Source: Pseudomonas sp. LRP2-20
GTDB taxonomy: Bacteria > Pseudomonadota > Gammaproteobacteria > Pseudomonadales > Pseudomonadaceae
DNA length: 64,000 bases
Reading direction: 5' to 3'
Assembly: GCF_024349685.1 (NCBI RefSeq)
Contig: NZ_AP025944.1
Span: forward strand, 564,001 to 628,000
The position numbers and the translations under genes were made by a program. The notes beneath the pieces were generated by a model. It did no database searches, was not told the DNA's origin, and worked only from the letters and a program-made list of their open reading frames with translations. Positions 61,288 through 64,000 of the stretch are shown one piece after another (the first letter of the stretch is position 1; each line of letters starts with the position of its first letter).

Positions 61288-62114
61288 CACGGTGCGAACG
61301 GCAGTTCGCGCTTGTGCTGGGTCTTGCGGTAGGTGGCGACGATGATGTCGAACGCCTGCTGATCCACCGGCAGCCCGTGCAGGAAAGCATCGATCTGCTG
61401 ATAGGTCACGCCATGGGATGCCTCGTCCGGCTTGCCAGGCTCCAGGTCTTCAAGGTCCGCGGTCGGCACCTTTTCCACCAGCGACTCCGGCGCGCCAAAG
61501 CTGCGCGCGATCGCTCGCACCTGGTTTTTCACCAGCCCGCTCAGCGGCGCCAGGTCGCAGGCACCATCACCGAACTTGGTAAAGAAACCCATCACCGCCT
61601 CGGCGGCATGGTCGGTGCCGATCACCAGGCCCGCGCGAGCACCGGCGATGGTGTACTGGGCAACCATGCGGGTACGTGCCTTGACGTTGCCGACGACGAA
61701 GTCCACAAGGGTCGGTGAACCATTCTTCAACTCCACCACTTCTGCTGCCAGCGCCTTGACCGCCGGAGCGATGTCGACAGTGTGCACTTCATCGGCCTTG
61801 ATCACCTCCAGGCACGCCTGGGCGTCATGTTCGTCATGCTGCACGTGATAGGGCAGGCGCACGGCGATGAAGGTGTAGGCCTTGTCGCCGGTTTCGGCGC
61901 GCAGCTCGTTGATGGCGCGCTGGGCGAGCAGGGCGGCGGTCAGCGAATCGACGCCGCCGCTGATGCCCAGCACCAGGGTCTTGAGCCGGGCATTGGCCAG
62001 GCAGTCCTTGATGAACGCCACGCGCCGGGCGACTTCGGCCTCGAGCGCAGCGGCGTCGGCGAACGGCGGCTGTACTTTCAGCGCCTGGGCAATCTCTTGC
62101 TGAACCGCTTGCAT
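61287..62114 (-). CDS. nadE: NH3-dependent NAD+ synthetase
   Basis: The last step of NAD synthesis, amidating deamido-NAD; 275 residues. The PP-loop is [36 protein letters not shown] and [20 protein letters not shown] are conserved. There is no glutaminase domain, so it uses ammonia. It follows pncB by 3 nt, forming an NAD salvage operon. Confidence 0.96.
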   Translation of the reverse strand: MQAVQQEIAQALKVQPPFADAAALEAEVARRVAFIKDCLANARLKTLVLGISGGVDSLTAALLAQRAINELRAETGDKAYTFIAVRLPYHVQHDEHDAQACLEVIKADEVHTVDIAPAVKALAAEVVELKNGSPTLVDFVVGNVKARTRMVAQYTIAGARAGLVIGTDHAAEAVMGFFTKFGDGACDLAPLSGLVKNQVRAIARSFGAPESLVEKVPTADLEDLEPGKPDEASHGVTYQQIDAFLHGLPVDQQAFDIIVATYRKTQHKRELPFAP

Positions 62115-62117
62115 GGG

Positions 62118-63323
62118 TTACTCCTTGCTGGGGACTTTGAAAACGTGACGCATGTAGGCGACGAAGTTCTCGTCGCGGCACTGGGTCTTGGCGGCTTCGT
62201 CGGAGATCTTCGCCACCGGCGAGCCGTTGCAGTCGGTCATTTTAAGCACGATGTTCATCGGCGCCACACCGGGGATGTCGCAGGTGAGGTTGGTGCCGAT
62301 GCCGAAACTGACGTTGATGCGCCCGCGCAAGGCACGGAAGATGTCCAGCGAGCGGGTCAGGTTGAGGCCGTCGGAGAACACCAGGGTCTTGGTCATCGGG
62401 TCGATACCCAGCTTCTGGTAATGGGCGATGGCCTTTTCCGCCCAGGCCACCGGCTCGCCCGAGTCATGGCGCAGGCCGTCGAACAGCTTGGCGAAGTACA
62501 AGTCGAAATCGTTGAGGAAAGCATCCATGGTGATGCAGTCGGTCAGGGCGATACCGAGCAGGCCGCGGTACTCGCGGACCCAGCAGTCCAGCGCGGCGAT
62601 CTGGCTGTCGATCAGCCGCGGGCCGAGCTGCTGGTGGGCCATGATCCACTCGTGGGCCATGGTGCCCAGTGGTTTGATATCCAGTTTCCATGCCAGGTCG
62701 ACGTTGCTGGTGCCGACGAAGCGGCCCGGGAAGTCGTCGCGCAGCACGCGCACCACGTCTTCCTGCACACGGCTGGAAAAACGCCGGCGGGTGCCGAAAT
62801 CGGCAACCTGCAGGTCGGCCAGTTCGTCGTCGCTGGCGTGGGCGCGCAGCCAGTCGAACTTGCGGTACAGCTGATCACGGGCCTCGGCCAGGCGCATGCG
62901 CGGGTGCAGGTGGCGGTTGCGCACTTCGCTGATGATGGCCAGCAACGGCACTTCGAACAGGATCACGTGCAGCCATGGGCCTTTCAGGCGCAGGAACAGC
63001 TGGTCGTTCTCGATGCCGATGCGCACATAGCGCAAGTTGAAGCGGAACAGGCGCAGAAAACGCAGGAAGTCGGGCTTGAGGAAGCTGATGCGTTCGAGGA
63101 AGGCCGGCTGGCCATCATCGAGGGTCAGGTCGCTGAGCAGTTCCAGTTGATGGCGGATCTCGCCAAGGTAGGGGCGCAGGTCCTCGCCGTTGCGGCAGCG
63201 AAATTCCCATTCGACGTCGGCGTCTGGGTAGTTGTGTAGCACGCCCTGCATCATGGTGAGCTTGTAGAAGTCGGTGTCGAGCAGGTTGTGCACGATGCGC
63301 TCGGCGAATGCGCTCTCGCTCAT
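62118..63323 (-). CDS. pncB: nicotinate phosphoribosyltransferase
   Basis: It makes nicotinate mononucleotide from nicotinate and PRPP in the Preiss-Handler pathway; 401 residues. [37 protein letters not shown] and [20 protein letters not shown] then HEWIM (with the phosphorylated His) are diagnostic. The ATG at 63321-63323 begins [11 protein letters not shown]; the frame is open upstream, but that part is not conserved. nadE follows directly. Confidence 0.96.
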   Translation of the reverse strand: MSESAFAERIVHNLLDTDFYKLTMMQGVLHNYPDADVEWEFRCRNGEDLRPYLGEIRHQLELLSDLTLDDGQPAFLERISFLKPDFLRFLRLFRFNLRYVRIGIENDQLFLRLKGPWLHVILFEVPLLAIISEVRNRHLHPRMRLAEARDQLYRKFDWLRAHASDDELADLQVADFGTRRRFSSRVQEDVVRVLRDDFPGRFVGTSNVDLAWKLDIKPLGTMAHEWIMAHQQLGPRLIDSQIAALDCWVREYRGLLGIALTDCITMDAFLNDFDLYFAKLFDGLRHDSGEPVAWAEKAIAHYQKLGIDPMTKTLVFSDGLNLTRSLDIFRALRGRINVSFGIGTNLTCDIPGVAPMNIVLKMTDCNGSPVAKISDEAAKTQCRDENFVAYMRHVFKVPSKE

Positions 63324-63542
63324 CAAGGGGGCTCCGGAAACGGCGAATGGTGGACATTGTGCCAGTCTTTTTGCCGTTGTTGTGTCTGGGCCGGCCTCTT
63401 CGCCGGCAAGGCAGCTGCCCCGCAGGCCGCGTAATGGCCAAATCAGGTGTTTTTCCGTGCACCAGCTAGCCTTGAAACAGTGCTGCCTGTAGCAGTCGCG
63501 CACCAGCGGTGTGCACTTCGGTGACGTCCACTGTTACAGGGC

Positions 63543-63642
63543 GGTTGCACGTTAACACTTGCCAGGGTTGCAATGATGGCACTCGACGGTTGCTCCTTGT
63601 CTGTACGTGTGGTGGCGCCTGCCGCGGGGCAGACGGTTGCAC
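63543..63642 (+). promoter_or_regulatory. four phased GGTTGC repeats (candidate enhancer)
   Basis: GGTTGC occurs at 63543, 63566, 63588 and 63635. The spacings of 23, 22 and 47 bp are near multiples of two helical turns, placing the copies on roughly one face of the DNA. They lie about 75-170 bp upstream of the sigma-54 promoter, where activator sites are expected. No partner regulator is identified. Confidence 0.5.
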
Positions 63643-63715
63643 GCTCAATAAAGAAAAGGCCGTCGGTCGCCTGGGGGTGACCTTTACAGTGTGTTTTCTC
63701 GGAAGACAAAACCGA

Positions 63716-63731
63716 TGGCACGGCCCTTGCT
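63716..63731 (+). promoter_or_regulatory. sigma-54 (RpoN) promoter
   Basis: TGGCACGGCCCTTGCT matches the -24/-12 consensus TGGCAC-N5-TTGCW exactly. It lies about 60 bp upstream of the binding-protein ATG. Confidence 0.92.
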
Positions 63732-63791
63732 CTGAGCACAGGGCTGAGAAGTTGTAGTGCCAACCAAAAAAAACTCTAGGAGCACCACCTC

Positions 63792-64000
63792 ATGTCGCAG
63801 ACGTTTTACAAGAAAGGTTTCCTGGCTCTGGCCGTAGCTACGGCACTGGGTGTTTCTTCGTATGTTCAGGCCGACGTCAAGATCGGCGTCGCGGGCCCCA
63901 TGACGGGGGCTAACGCAGCGTTTGGCGAGCAGTACATGAAAGGTGCGCAGGCAGCGGCCGACAAGATCAACGCCGCCGGTGGCGTGAATGGCGAGAAGAT
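63792..64000 (+). CDS. livK: branched-chain amino acid ABC transporter substrate-binding protein (5' part)
   Basis: Only the first 69 or so codons are in the window. A signal peptide (YKKGFLALAVATALGVSSYV then QA) leads to DVKIGVAGPMTGANAAFGEQ and YMKGAQAAADKINAAGGVNG, typical of LivK/BraC periplasmic binding proteins. TAGGAG lies 11 nt before the ATG. The sigma-54 promoter implies nitrogen- or activator-responsive expression. The remaining transporter genes are presumably beyond the window. Confidence 0.92.
   Translation, partial: MSQTFYKKGFLALAVATALGVSSYVQADVKIGVAGPMTGANAAFGEQYMKGAQAAADKINAAGGVNGEK

Larger units (their letters stand above)
63324..63791. other. 468-bp intergenic region upstream of the binding-protein gene
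   Basis: No gene is supported here. It holds a degenerate REP (about 63388-63425), four phased GGTTGC repeats, and a sigma-54 promoter near the right end, each described separately. Confidence 0.8.

Noticed and set aside
63543..63642. GGTTGC repeats as a CRISPR array.
   Set aside because: Repeats are only six to eight bases, spacing is not array-like, and no cas genes are present.

Overview
The window is GC-rich, densely coded chromosomal DNA from a fluorescent pseudomonad, closest to the Pseudomonas putida group. I infer this from gene content and order, which match the conserved Pseudomonas block from thiC through parE/parC, serB, psd, motAB, orn, mutL-miaA-hfq-hflX-hflKC, purA and rnr to rpsF-rpsR-rplI-dnaB, and from the many REP/REPIN palindromes with a CCCGCTCCCACAGG-type core. 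No database search was run, so species assignment is by recognition only.

Layout. 1-5 kb: 5' part of a TolC-type outer membrane factor, then a TPP riboswitch and thiC, the cytX permease, and a convergent lipoprotein. 5-16 kb: nudF, a DUF1249 gene, cpdA, an intact IS3-family element, yqiA, parE, two small envelope-protein genes, parC and a PqiC-like lipoprotein gene. 16-25 kb: a divergent Smp/AhpA-family membrane protein and serB, a two-repeat OAA-type lectin gene, the psd-rhdA-HDOD operon on the minus strand, and motAB behind a FliA-type promoter. 25-28 kb: a TIR-like orphan, rsgA, orn and a TRIC-type membrane protein. 28-42 kb: a 64-bp perfect inverted repeat, queG, then a long plus-strand series nnrD-tsaE-amiB-mutL-miaA-hfq-hflX-hflK-hflC, followed by hisZ and purA. 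42-49 kb: a chemoreceptor, a DUF2867 gene, a decayed hcp fragment, an AT-richer delta-60-repeat-like protein, and a ferric-iron ABC transporter lacking its ATPase. 49-60 kb: two tRNA-Leu(CAG), rnr-rlmB, rpsF-rpsR-DUF2232-rplI, dnaB and a YgiQ radical SAM gene. 60-64 kb: a LOG-family gene, a 29-codon small ORF, azurin, pncB-nadE and the start of a branched-chain amino acid binding protein behind a sigma-54 promoter.

Most of the window is housekeeping: thiamine, serine, purine, NAD and phosphatidylethanolamine synthesis; tRNA and rRNA modification; RNA decay and Hfq regulation; mismatch repair; topoisomerase IV; the replicative helicase; ribosomal proteins; and flagellar stators. Many adjacent genes overlap by 1-13 nt and are probably translationally coupled.

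The non-core items are single-gene insertions between conserved neighbours: the IS3 element between cpdA and yqiA, the lectin between serB and psd, the TIR-like gene between motB and rsgA, and the hcp remnant plus delta-60-like gene between the chemoreceptor and the iron transporter. These, the 64-bp palindrome, and the phased GGTTGC repeats upstream of the sigma-54 promoter are the best candidates for follow-up. I saw no CRISPR array, prophage, integron or complete multi-gene defence system.
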